This document shows, in pieces, positions 1 through 9,740 of a DNA stretch of 64,000 nt (positions within the stretch are counted from its first letter, which is position 1; each line of letters opens with the position of its first letter). The DNA lies in assembly GCF_001613425.1 (NCBI RefSeq), contig NZ_BDCI01000004.1, positions 248,001-312,000 on the forward strand, written 5' to 3'. A program made the translations under genes and the position numbers. The DNA comes from Nocardia vulneris (lineage in GTDB: Bacteria; Actinomycetota; Actinomycetes; Mycobacteriales; Mycobacteriaceae). Below the pieces are notes generated by a model. It was not told where the DNA came from and did no database searches. It was given only the letters and a program-made list of their open reading frames with translations.

Positions 1-971
1 CCCTGCTGTCGGCGGCCGACTCGAAGGCGTATCCGCCGATCGTGTTCTTCATGATGTACGCCGCGCCGCTGCTGAACCGGTTCGCGCGCACCGACTTCCG
101 ATGGCAGCACCTGCCGGTGCCGTTCACCGTCTACGCCGACGGCATCGACCTGGTGGTGTTCGAGGAGTTCGGCGCAGGCGCCGCGGCACTGCATCTCAAG
201 GACGAGGTCGAACGCAATGAACTGTTGCAGGACAAGGAATATCGTCGCTGGTTCCGCAAGGACTACGACAACAAGTTCAGTCCCCGGATCTGGCACCGGG
301 ACTTCTTCGACGCCACCATCGTGGCCTGCCCGGACGAGAGCGTGATCGGCAAGACCATCGGGCAGGTCGGCAAGGATCGCGGGTTGCACCCGGTCGACGC
401 CTACCTCGACCTGGTCGTCGAATACGGCACCCGGTTGCGGTGGCGGACCACCGTGGCCAACCATCGGCGCAAGTACCTGGACAAGCTCGCCACCAACCCG
501 GGTGTGCAGATGGGGTTCGGCGACGCGGGCGCGCACCTGCGCAACATGGCGTTCTACAACTACCACCTGCGGCTGCTCGAACGGGTGCAGGCCGCGCAGG
601 GCCGCCGCAAGCCCCTCATGCGGACCGAGCAGGCCATCCACCGGCTGACCGGCGAGCTCGCCGACTGGTACGGCCTCGACGCCGGTCACCTGCGCGTCGG
701 GGATCGCGCCGATCTCGTCGTGCTCGACCCCGCCGGGCTGGACCAGTCCGTGCACGGCCTGCACGAGCGCCCGATGCCCGAGTTCGGTCTCAACCGCATG
801 GTCAATCGCAACGACGGCGCGGTGACGGCCACCGTCGTCAACGGCGTAACCGTCTATCGCGAAGGACAATTCGCGGCCGGCTTCGGCACCGACTGGGGCA
901 CCGGCCAGTTCTTGCGCGTCGGCCGGCCCGCACGCGCACACGTCGAGATCCGGCATTCCGTCGGCTCCTGA
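1..971 (+). CDS. Amidohydrolase, N-acyl-D-amino-acid deacylase (D-aminoacylase) family, C-terminal part
   Basis: The reading frame is open from the first base of the window, so the N-terminal part lies outside and about 322 residues are visible. Two parts fit the amidohydrolase superfamily: the GFGDAGAHL stretch, which resembles the metal-centre Asp/His region of D-aminoacylase-type enzymes, and the C-terminal LRVGDRADLVVLDP stretch, which is the usual return to the small beta-sandwich domain. These enzymes hydrolyse N-acyl or cyclic amide bonds in the cytoplasm. The true substrate cannot be read from the sequence. A TetR-type regulator follows 36 bases downstream on the same strand. The family call is fairly secure, the specific activity is not. 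Confidence 0.8.
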   Translation, partial: LLSAADSKAYPPIVFFMMYAAPLLNRFARTDFRWQHLPVPFTVYADGIDLVVFEEFGAGAAALHLKDEVERNELLQDKEYRRWFRKDYDNKFSPRIWHRDFFDATIVACPDESVIGKTIGQVGKDRGLHPVDAYLDLVVEYGTRLRWRTTVANHRRKYLDKLATNPGVQMGFGDAGAHLRNMAFYNYHLRLLERVQAAQGRRKPLMRTEQAIHRLTGELADWYGLDAGHLRVGDRADLVVLDPAGLDQSVHGLHERPMPEFGLNRMVNRNDGAVTATVVNGVTVYREGQFAAGFGTDWGTGQFLRVGRPARAHVEIRHSVGS

Positions 972-1007
972 GCAGCGGCGGCGCACCGTGCCCTTACGAT
1001 CGCGCAC

Positions 1008-1607
1008 ATGAGCCGCACCCAGCGCGAACGGCGCGAGTCCACCATCGCCAAGCTGCTCGACGCGAGCATCGCGACGATCAGCGAGAAGGGCTATGCGCGC
1101 GCCTCGGTCAAGACCATCGCGTCCCGGGCCGGGCTCTCCTACGGTGCGCTGTTCCGGCACTTCGAGACCATGGCGGATTTCATGGTCGCCACTGCCGAAG
1201 AGGCGTTCCGGCGCCAGCTCGATGCGTTCGAGACACGGTTCGCCGCCATTCCGGCCACGGAACGCGGCGTGGAAACGGTGTTGCGGCTGCAGTACGAGCT
1301 GGCGGGCAACTCCGTCAACACCGCGATCTACGAATTGCAGCTGGCGGCGCGCACCGACGAGAAGTTGCGCGAGGGATTGCAACCGGCGCTGTTCGCCTAC
1401 GGCGTGCGCATTCTGCAACTCGCCCTCGAGACCACGGACCCCGACCCGGCCATCGATCCGGCGGATTTCGCCACGGTGGTGTTCATGATCAGCGATATGT
1501 TCGACGCCGAGCACTTGTTCCGGCACGTCCGGCCCTACCCGGAACTGACCGAGCGCCGAATCCAGTTGCTCACCACCATGATCGACGCGCTCCGACCGAC
1601 TCGCTGA
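1008..1607 (+). CDS. TetR/AcrR-family transcriptional regulator
   Basis: A 199-residue protein with a TetR-type helix-turn-helix at about residues 12-58 (ISEKGYARASVKTIASRAGL followed by SYGALFRHFETMADF). The remaining helical domain is variable and gives no ligand clue. The start is ATG at 1008; no other convincing start lies near. It sits 36 bases behind the amidohydrolase on the same strand and converges with the MerB-like gene. It could control the amidohydrolase transcription unit, but no palindromic operator is obvious in the short gap. Typical length for the family. Confidence 0.88.
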   Translation: MSRTQRERRESTIAKLLDASIATISEKGYARASVKTIASRAGLSYGALFRHFETMADFMVATAEEAFRRQLDAFETRFAAIPATERGVETVLRLQYELAGNSVNTAIYELQLAARTDEKLREGLQPALFAYGVRILQLALETTDPDPAIDPADFATVVFMISDMFDAEHLFRHVRPYPELTERRIQLLTTMIDALRPTR

Positions 1608-1630
1608 TACACCGCGCACCCGTTACCGCG

Positions 1631-2476
1631 TCAGCGCAGCCGGAACCGCAGGAAGAATCCCAGACCACGACGCCGCCACGCACGCAGCATCGGAAGGGTT
1701 GGGAGCCAGAAGGTTTCGAGGCGCGGGAAGCCGCGTGGCGACCAGCCGACGAGCCCGAACCGACGCAGCTTGCGGGCGAGCGGCAGCAGCGGGAACACCG
1801 GCTGGTAGTCGTAGTCCAGCCTGCCCTTGCCGAGCAGTTCGGTGATGAGACGGCCCATCTGTTCGGGGGCACGGGTGACACCCTTGATCTCGGGATGCGC
1901 CCGGCGCCACTGCTCGGCGGCCTCCTCGGACGCGAAAAAGCTGTTGTAGTCGCACCATCCGACCACCCGATGCGGCATCTCACGCAGCGGGTACCCCAGA
2001 TGCACCCGCAGTGTGCGGGGCGCGTAGTCCAGTAGCACCCCGTCGCGTCCGACCAGACGCACCGGCTGCCCGGTCTGCCTGCACACCGACTCGACGACGA
2101 CCTCCGCGCCGGGGAACTGCCCGGAGATCGCGCAGGCCTCGACGGCGCATTCGGCGAACCAGCGCTGCACGCCGTCGACGGTGATCCGATAGTGGTTCTC
2201 GAACGTCGCGAACGGACGCGCGTAGACGATCTCCCCCACCGCGGGTTGCGGCCGCGCCAGCGGCTCGTCCTGGAACACCGGACTGTCCGCGTGTTCCTGG
2301 TCTTGCCGTGCCACGCAGATGGCGCCTTCCAGGTCGCGCAGGTCCGCGGAAAGATCCGCCTCCGAGAGCACGAACTCGGCCCTGAGCTCGGCAATCGTCG
2401 GCGCCGTTCCCTCCCGCCGGACCTGCGTCATGATCCGCTGCCGGATATCGCGGGCACGGTCGGTGAGCTCTGCCAT
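1631..2476 (-). CDS. Alkylmercury lyase (MerB)-like protein
   Basis: A 281-residue protein. From about residue 75 on it looks like the organomercurial lyase fold: an ECAVEAC segment, an ESVCRQTGQPVRL segment and WCDYNSFFASEEAAEQW match the regions that carry the Cys96/Asp99, structural Cys and Cys159 positions of MerB. The two catalytic-type cysteines seem present, while the Asp99 position reads Glu. MerB cleaves carbon-mercury bonds. Here there is no merA, merT or merR beside it, so the real substrate is open. The N-terminal region resembles the small winged-helix domain of MerB. The ATG at 2476 follows a GGAGG-rich stretch; in-frame codons further upstream lack a ribosome site. Confidence 0.68.
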   Translation of the reverse strand: MAELTDRARDIRQRIMTQVRREGTAPTIAELRAEFVLSEADLSADLRDLEGAICVARQDQEHADSPVFQDEPLARPQPAVGEIVYARPFATFENHYRITVDGVQRWFAECAVEACAISGQFPGAEVVVESVCRQTGQPVRLVGRDGVLLDYAPRTLRVHLGYPLREMPHRVVGWCDYNSFFASEEAAEQWRRAHPEIKGVTRAPEQMGRLITELLGKGRLDYDYQPVFPLLPLARKLRRFGLVGWSPRGFPRLETFWLPTLPMLRAWRRRGLGFFLRFRLR

Positions 2477-2634
2477 TCCTGCCTCCGAGAAACGCCTCGT
2501 CGTAATGCAATCAATGACCGCATTGCGATCACTGTTCACATTATGATGGGCCGACGGATCCGGAAAGTCAATGAGCACGAGCTTCGCGAAGGTGCGCGAG
2601 GAAGCCGTAGTCGCGGGCCGCCGATGGTAGACGC

Positions 2635-3279
2635 TCAACGGTCGGCGGCGGCCGGGGTCGGCTCCCATTCGAAGCCGTCGGGGTCGGCGAAAGCGCCCAG
2701 GCCACTCGCGAGGACGATGCGGTGCGAGCCGGAACCTTCCGGGGCCACGCCGGCGTCCTTGGCCGCCGCCTTGCGCCCGTACAGCGCCAGTTTGATCGCC
2801 GCGGCCGGCGCCTCGAACTCGGCGTACTTGCTGCCGAAACTCTTGCCGACCGACAGACCGCGATCGGCGTAGAACTGTTTGGTCGCCTTCACGTTGTCCA
2901 CACCGAACAGCACGACGAAGTCGTCGATCTCCCGGGTGGCCGGGCCGGTGTCCTTCTTCGCCGAGGTCGCGATCTTCCAGATCGCACCGTCCGGGGCCTG
3001 CACGACCGCGCCGTAGCCCCAGAAGCTCTTCTTCGCGGGCTTGACGATCGTCGCGCCCGCCTGCACGGCGCTGCCGACGAGGCTGTCGACGGTGCTGGGC
3101 TGCGAGACGACCAGCGAGAGGATGAAACCGCGGAATCCGCTGGTCGGCGCGTCCGAGGCGCGTACCCGCAGCTTGTCGCCGAGGCCGAACGCGGCCGCGT
3201 AGAACTCCGCCGCCGCGGCGGGGTCGGCCACCTCGAGGGTGACGGCGTCGATGGTGATCTGGTCAGTGGTGATGTTCAT
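2635..3279 (-). CDS. VOC (glyoxalase/bleomycin resistance) superfamily protein
   Basis: A 214-residue protein made of two repeated VOC modules: one at about residues 8-105 (VTLEVADPAAAAEFYAAAFG ... APDGAIWKI) and one at about 118-210 (FVVLFGVDNVKATKQFYAD ... FADPDGFEWEP). The paired beta-alpha-beta-beta-beta modules form one metal or ligand cavity. Members include dioxygenases, glyoxalases and binding proteins, and no specific activity can be assigned here. The start ATG at 3279 fits the length of relatives; upstream codons in frame look non-coding. It is transcribed alone, away from the threonyl-tRNA-synthetase-like gene. Confidence 0.8.
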   Translation of the reverse strand: MNITTDQITIDAVTLEVADPAAAAEFYAAAFGLGDKLRVRASDAPTSGFRGFILSLVVSQPSTVDSLVGSAVQAGATIVKPAKKSFWGYGAVVQAPDGAIWKIATSAKKDTGPATREIDDFVVLFGVDNVKATKQFYADRGLSVGKSFGSKYAEFEAPAAAIKLALYGRKAAAKDAGVAPEGSGSHRIVLASGLGAFADPDGFEWEPTPAAADR

Positions 3280-3370
3280 GTCGATAACGCTAGGTGCGGG
3301 CCGGTGACCAGCGCTTCTCGATTCCTGATCGGTTCGCGCGGCCGCCGGCCACCGGCCCGCCGCCGGGCGA

Positions 3371-4588
3371 TCAGTCAGCCCACAGTCGGGTGTCGTGGCG
3401 GTCCACCAGCGCGCGGATACGCGCGATCGCGTCGTCCGCCGACTGCGCAGGCAGCCTTCGTCCGTCCCGGAGCCGTACCGCGACCGCGTCGTTCGCGATC
3501 TCGGCCGGTCCGAGCACGAATTGATAAGGCGCCGAGCGGCTTTCCCGCACCCGTGCGGCCAGGCTGCCCGATTCGGCCCCGAAGACCTCGGCACGCAGAC
3601 CGGCCCGCGCACACCGATCGCGCAGCTCGACGGCAGCGGCTGCGTCGGCGGTCGAGATCGGCAGCACGGCAACCTGTTTCGGGGCCAGCCAGGCCGGGAA
3701 CGCGCCACCGTGCTCTTCGATCAGCTGGGCGACAGCGCGCTCGACGCTGCCGATGATGCTGCGGTGCACCATGACCGGGCGATGCTTCGCGCCGTCGGGC
3801 CCGACGTAGTGCAGATCGAACTGATCGGGCTGATAGAAGTCGACCTGTACGGTCGACAGGGTCGACTCCCGGCCCGCGTGGTCGTGCACCTGGACGTCGA
3901 TCTTCGGCCCGTAGAACGCGGCTTCGCCCTCGACTGCGTCGTACGGCACCCCCACCCGGTCGAGCACCTCACTCAGAATCTTGCTCGCCCGCAGCCACAT
4001 ATCCGGTGCCGCAACGTATTTGCCGCCGGGGCCGGGCAGCGACAACCGGTAGCGCACCGCGCTGAGACCCATCGCGCGATACGCGGCCCCGATCAGCGCG
4101 AGGGCGTTCGCGGCCTCGTCGGCGACCTGATCGAGGGTGCAGAAGATATGCGCGTCGTTGAGCTGGATACACCGCACCCTGGTCAAACCGCCCAGCACGC
4201 CGGACAATTCGGAGCGATACATCGCACCGAGTTCGGCCATGCGCAGCGGCAGTTCGCGATAGCTGTGCGAGCGGGATCGGTAGATCAACGCGTGATGCGG
4301 ACACAGGCTCGGGCGTAACACGACCTGTTCACCGCCGAGATCCATCGGCGGATACATGTCTTCGTGGTAATGCGCCCAGTGCCCGGATATTTCGTACAGC
4401 TCGCGCTTGCCCAGGACCGGGGAATACACGTGCTGATAGCCCGCCTGGCGTTCCACGCCGCGGATGTAATCCTCCAGGCACTGGCGCACGATCGCGCCGT
4501 CGGGCAACCAGTACGGGAGCCCGGCCCCGATCAACGGGTCGGTGTCGAACAAGCCGAGTTCCCGGCCCAGTTTGCGATGGTCGTACAT
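3371..4588 (-). CDS. Truncated threonyl-tRNA synthetase-like protein (no editing domain)
   Basis: A 405-residue class II aminoacyl-tRNA synthetase of the ThrRS family. It contains the catalytic core and the C-terminal anticodon-binding domain, but lacks the N-terminal TGS and editing domains of normal ThrRS (about 640-690 residues). The three zinc ligands of ThrRS appear retained (C96 in SLCPHH, H147 in NDAHIFC, H275 in VMVHRS), as do motif 2 (RMAELGAMYRSE) and motif 3 (HRSIIGSVER). So it is probably catalytically competent, charging tRNA-Thr without proofreading, or acting as a resistance or alternative synthetase. The ATG at 4588 is preceded by GGAGGAG. A leader with Thr codons and a strong hairpin lies just upstream. 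Confidence 0.85.
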   Translation of the reverse strand: MYDHRKLGRELGLFDTDPLIGAGLPYWLPDGAIVRQCLEDYIRGVERQAGYQHVYSPVLGKRELYEISGHWAHYHEDMYPPMDLGGEQVVLRPSLCPHHALIYRSRSHSYRELPLRMAELGAMYRSELSGVLGGLTRVRCIQLNDAHIFCTLDQVADEAANALALIGAAYRAMGLSAVRYRLSLPGPGGKYVAAPDMWLRASKILSEVLDRVGVPYDAVEGEAAFYGPKIDVQVHDHAGRESTLSTVQVDFYQPDQFDLHYVGPDGAKHRPVMVHRSIIGSVERAVAQLIEEHGGAFPAWLAPKQVAVLPISTADAAAAVELRDRCARAGLRAEVFGAESGSLAARVRESRSAPYQFVLGPAEIANDAVAVRLRDGRRLPAQSADDAIARIRALVDRHDTRLWAD

Positions 4589-4623
4589 GAGGTCTCCTCC
4601 GAATGGGGCGGATGACCACACGG

Positions 4624-4653
4624 CAAAGCCCCGGGCATCCGCCCGGGGCTTTG
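4624..4653 (-). promoter_or_regulatory. Attenuator-like hairpin in the leader of the ThrRS-like gene
   Basis: A perfect inverted repeat: arms CAAAGCCCCGGGC and GCCCGGGGCTTTG with a 4-base loop. It lies 36 bases upstream of the ThrRS-like start, between that gene and a candidate leader peptide. A 13-bp GC-rich stem in a synthetase leader is what transcription attenuation or ribosome-mediated control would need. There is no long U run after it on the minus strand, so it could also act on translation. Confidence 0.6.
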
Positions 4654-4665
4654 TCAGAACAAGAG

Positions 4666-4716
4666 TCAGCGCGCCGGGACGTCGTCCGGCGTCGTGATGC
4701 ACTGTGCGCGCTGCAT
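4666..4716 (-). CDS. Candidate leader peptide (16 residues) of the ThrRS-like gene
   Basis: A 16-codon reading frame, MQRAQCITTPDDVPAR, starts 128 bases upstream of the ThrRS-like gene and ends 12 bases before the 13-bp hairpin. It has two consecutive Thr codons (ACG ACG). Its position and content fit a leader peptide whose translation would sense charged tRNA-Thr. No ribosome-binding site precedes the ATG, so it would need to be leaderless, which is common in actinobacteria. Two Thr codons are few, so this stays a hypothesis. Confidence 0.35.
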   Translation of the reverse strand: MQRAQCITTPDDVPAR

Positions 4717-4874
4717 GCGCGAGACGGTACACCCGCCACGCATGGGGAACAACGGGATTTCCGGCGCTGCCCGCTTGCCGCCCGGTCGAATTCGAGCTTG
4801 TATCCGATACCCGGTACGGGCTTAGCATCGAATTACGCGGCGCTGATCGGCGCTTTCGGTGTGGGAGGTAGGCG

Positions 4875-5252
4875 ATGACCGCACAACCAGTCGAACGAGG
4901 CGATGGGCCCGTGCGGGTGCGCTGGGCTCCGGTGCAGGGGTGCACGCTGCCCACCGCCGCGCAGCCGGTACGCGAGGCCGAGTTCGCCGCACTGTTCGCC
5001 GCGGCGGTGCGGACCGTGCAGCGGCCTTCGCCGTACCTGCTGCGGCTGGCGGTGGCCGCTGGTGCGGAGCAGACGGCGCGGGACCTCGCCGCCCGCGAAT
5101 CCGGGTGCTGCTCGTTCTTCACCTTCGAGTTCACGCCTCGGGATCCGGACACGGTGTGGATGGACATCGAGGTCCCCGCCGCGCAGGTTGCCGTGTTTGA
5201 CGGTCTCGCCGCCCAGGCGATCGAAGCGAGCGGCTCCGACACCACGCGGTGA
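4875..5252 (+). CDS. Small protein with Cys-Cys motif, like the C-terminal domain of metal-responsive MerR-type proteins
   Basis: A 125-residue protein. The central ARESGCCSFFTFEF segment with adjacent cysteines, and the overall pattern (CTLP ... QRPSPYLLRLAV ... CCSFF ... VWMDIEVPA), match a domain I know as a stand-alone protein or as the C-terminal part of some actinobacterial MerR-family regulators. I infer metal or thiol sensing but cannot assign a function. The ATG at 4875 has a good GGGAGG ribosome site. It is divergent from the ThrRS-like gene, and the UPF0060 membrane protein gene follows 63 bases downstream. Confidence 0.6.
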   Translation: MTAQPVERGDGPVRVRWAPVQGCTLPTAAQPVREAEFAALFAAAVRTVQRPSPYLLRLAVAAGAEQTARDLAARESGCCSFFTFEFTPRDPDTVWMDIEVPAAQVAVFDGLAAQAIEASGSDTTR

Positions 5253-5315
5253 CCGGCAGGCGAGGTCACGGTGCAGGCCCGGACGGCGCGGGTTGATCTT
5301 CTACGCTGCGTGCCT

Positions 5316-5651
5316 ATGACCGTCTTGCGTTCGATCCTGCTCTTCGCGTTGGCCGCCGTGGCCGAGATCGGCGGGGCGTGGCTGGTCTGGCAAGGCGTCC
5401 GCGAACACCGCGGCCTGGCGTGGATGGGCGCCGGGGTGCTCGCCCTCGGTCTCTACGGATTTGTCGCGACCCTGCAACCCGACGCCAACTTCGGCCGCAT
5501 TCTCGCCGCGTACGGCGGCGTCTTCGTCGCGGGCTCGCTGCTGTGGGGGATGGCGCTGGACGGATTCGAGCCGGACCGCTGGGATCTCACCGGCGCCCTC
5601 CTCTGCCTGCTGGGCGTCGCTGTCATCATGTACGCGCCCCGCGGCGCCTGA
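5316..5651 (+). CDS. YnfA/UPF0060 family small membrane protein
   Basis: A 111-residue very hydrophobic protein with four predicted membrane segments (about residues 4-22, 31-50, 60-80 and 90-107) and the family features [10 protein letters not shown] near the N-terminus and [14 protein letters not shown] in the third segment. It resembles small multidrug-resistance-like proteins, but its role is unproven. The ATG at 5316 gives the family's usual length. It may be co-transcribed with the preceding Cys-Cys protein gene. Confidence 0.88.
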   Translation: MTVLRSILLFALAAVAEIGGAWLVWQGVREHRGLAWMGAGVLALGLYGFVATLQPDANFGRILAAYGGVFVAGSLLWGMALDGFEPDRWDLTGALLCLLGVAVIMYAPRGA

Positions 5652-5676
5652 CCCGCCGCGAACGGCTGGACCGGGC

Positions 5677-5916
5677 CTAGCCCAACTCGACTTCGTCGAA
5701 TCCCACGGTGAGCCGGTGCCGCCGATCCCGCAGCACGCCGCCTTCCCGGTGCGCGAGCCCCTCACCGAAGTCGATGCGCAACGTCGACCGCCGCACGTCC
5801 ACCTCCCGGACGACCGCGCAGACACCGCTGAACGGCCCCTCCGGGAAGTAGACGACGTCACCTGGCGCGTAATCGGAGAACCCCACGCCCCCACAGTAAT
5901 CCGGACCGGCGCTCAC
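5677..5916 (-). CDS. Small KOW-like protein, hypothetical
   Basis: A 79-residue protein. Residues 18-50 (PGDVVYFPEGPFSGVCAV then REVDVRRSTLRIDFG) look like a KOW/SH3-like beta barrel of the NusG C-terminal type, where GPFxG and a following beta strand are typical. No NGN domain is present, so it is not NusG. The GTG start at 5916 overlaps the stop of the upstream exported-protein gene by four bases (GTGA), which suggests translational coupling. Function unknown. Confidence 0.6.
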   Translation of the reverse strand: MSAGPDYCGGVGFSDYAPGDVVYFPEGPFSGVCAVVREVDVRRSTLRIDFGEGLAHREGGVLRDRRHRLTVGFDEVELG

Positions 5917-6515
5917 TCGGCCGCGTCGAAGAGCACGATCGGGCCCGCGCTGATCCAGTGCTGAACCGGCTTCGTGACGCAGTTCTCGTCCAGATGGTTC
6001 AGATCCGGCATCGACTGGACGAACGAAACATAGTGGTACGGGCCGAGATAGCCCTCCATGAAGTTCTCGGCGCCGACGCTCACGTAGGTGGCGGGCCCGT
6101 CGAGTTGCAGCGTCCCGCCGTCCATGGTCGGCAGCCGCACCGTGACGTGCCCGTCGCCGCCGTCGGTGAGGCAGGTGCCGGTACTACCCAGGCCGGGCCG
6201 GGTGCCGGTGGTGACGTCGGCGTCGAATACACCCGCCCGGAACGGATCCAGTTCGCGACCGGCGAGCCGTCCGGCGCAGACGATCGTGAGCCCCCGGTTG
6301 CGGACCTGCTGCTGCGACGGCGTCAAGCCAAGACCCGGCGGAAGCGCCCGCTCGGCCCCCGCGACGAAACAACTCGCGGTGCTCACCGGCGCAGCGGACG
6401 CAACTGGTTGCGGCACAAATGCAGCGCCGGTGAGCGATAACAGTGCGATGGCGAACGTCGCCGCACGACGCCTGACTTCCCCTCCCGTATGCGATAACCC
6501 CCCGATCGTAAACAC
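5913..6515 (-). CDS. Exported hypothetical protein
   Basis: A 200-residue protein with an N-terminal signal peptide: basic RRR near residue 15, a hydrophobic stretch at about 18-34, and an AxA-type cleavage region near VASAAP at about 40. The mature part has four cysteines (TASCF, IVCAG, TGTCLT, DENCVT), which could form two disulfides outside the cytoplasm. No family is recognised. The GTG start at 6515 has no clear ribosome site and may be leaderless. It overlaps the downstream KOW-like gene by four bases. Confidence 0.65.
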   Translation of the reverse strand: MFTIGGLSHTGGEVRRRAATFAIALLSLTGAAFVPQPVASAAPVSTASCFVAGAERALPPGLGLTPSQQQVRNRGLTIVCAGRLAGRELDPFRAGVFDADVTTGTRPGLGSTGTCLTDGGDGHVTVRLPTMDGGTLQLDGPATYVSVGAENFMEGYLGPYHYVSFVQSMPDLNHLDENCVTKPVQHWISAGPIVLFDAAE

Positions 6516-6575
6516 GCTTGCGTTGTCCCCGTGGGCATTCGACGGTCAGAGATGAAACACGTTCCAGTTATTCGG

Positions 6576-6839
6576 TTACCGGTTGGGCGGCGGGCAGGGC
6601 TTACCGTTGAGATCGGACGGCGGCGGCAACGGCTTGCCGTCGGAGCCGACCGGCGGCGGCAACGGCTTACCGTCCGAACCCAGCGGCGGGGGCACGCACC
6701 CCTCGGGCGGCGTGGCGCCCTGTACCGAACCGAATCCGCCGAGCCCGATGGGGTTTGCCGTCGCCGAGCCGGCGGCGAGCAGCCCCGACCCCATGATCGC
6801 GGCGAAAACCAAGACACTGGCCGTACGCAGCAGCCTCAT
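6576..6839 (-). CDS. Small exported proline-rich repeat protein
   Basis: An 87-residue protein with a clear signal peptide (MRLLRTASVLVFAAIMGSG, cleavage near ATA-NP at residue 28). The mature part carries the repeat GSDGKPLPPP twice, plus degenerate copies (LNGKPCPPP and GCVPPPLGSD). Two cysteines flank the repeats. Such short proline-rich exported proteins occur around the mycolate cell envelope, but none has a function I can name. It is upstream of, and on the same strand as, the other exported protein, 60 bases apart. Confidence 0.7.
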   Translation of the reverse strand: MRLLRTASVLVFAAIMGSGLLAAGSATANPIGLGGFGSVQGATPPEGCVPPPLGSDGKPLPPPVGSDGKPLPPPSDLNGKPCPPPNR

Positions 6840-6954
6840 ATCAATTCCTGTCTCGAATGCTGTTGTCCTGTCATGGCTTTAGACGCGCGACGGCACGTCC
6901 GGTTCCACGGCCGAACAAATATGAGCTACGTCACATTCGAGACCCGGCGTCGAT

Positions 6955-9562
<2,608 letters not shown>

Positions 9563-9591
9563 GGCGTCAGATTAGCCGTAACACACAGTAC

Positions 9592-9609
9592 TATGCAACT
9601 GAGTGCATA
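9592..9609. promoter_or_regulatory. Palindromic operator candidate upstream of padR-like gene
   Basis: TATGCA, six bases, TGCATA: a perfect dyad in the gap between the divergent PadR gene (start 9562) and the UMF1 transporter (start 9741). Position, symmetry and AT-rich arms fit a PadR-type operator that could serve both directions. Confidence 0.6.
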
Positions 9610-9740
9610 ACGTTCGGCTACCGTGCCGGTAACTCGCCGGAACGAGACCTGCGCTGCGCGCGTAGCACCCCGGTATCAAATCGGCGCGCAGGCCGCTTTG
9701 TCGGCCACCGGCGGGGCCCGCGGCGGATAGGCTGCGCGGC

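Noticed and set aside
4624..4716. T-box riboswitch upstream of the ThrRS-like gene
   Set aside because: No T-box sequence or specifier-loop structure was found in the short leader; a leader peptide with a hairpin fits better.
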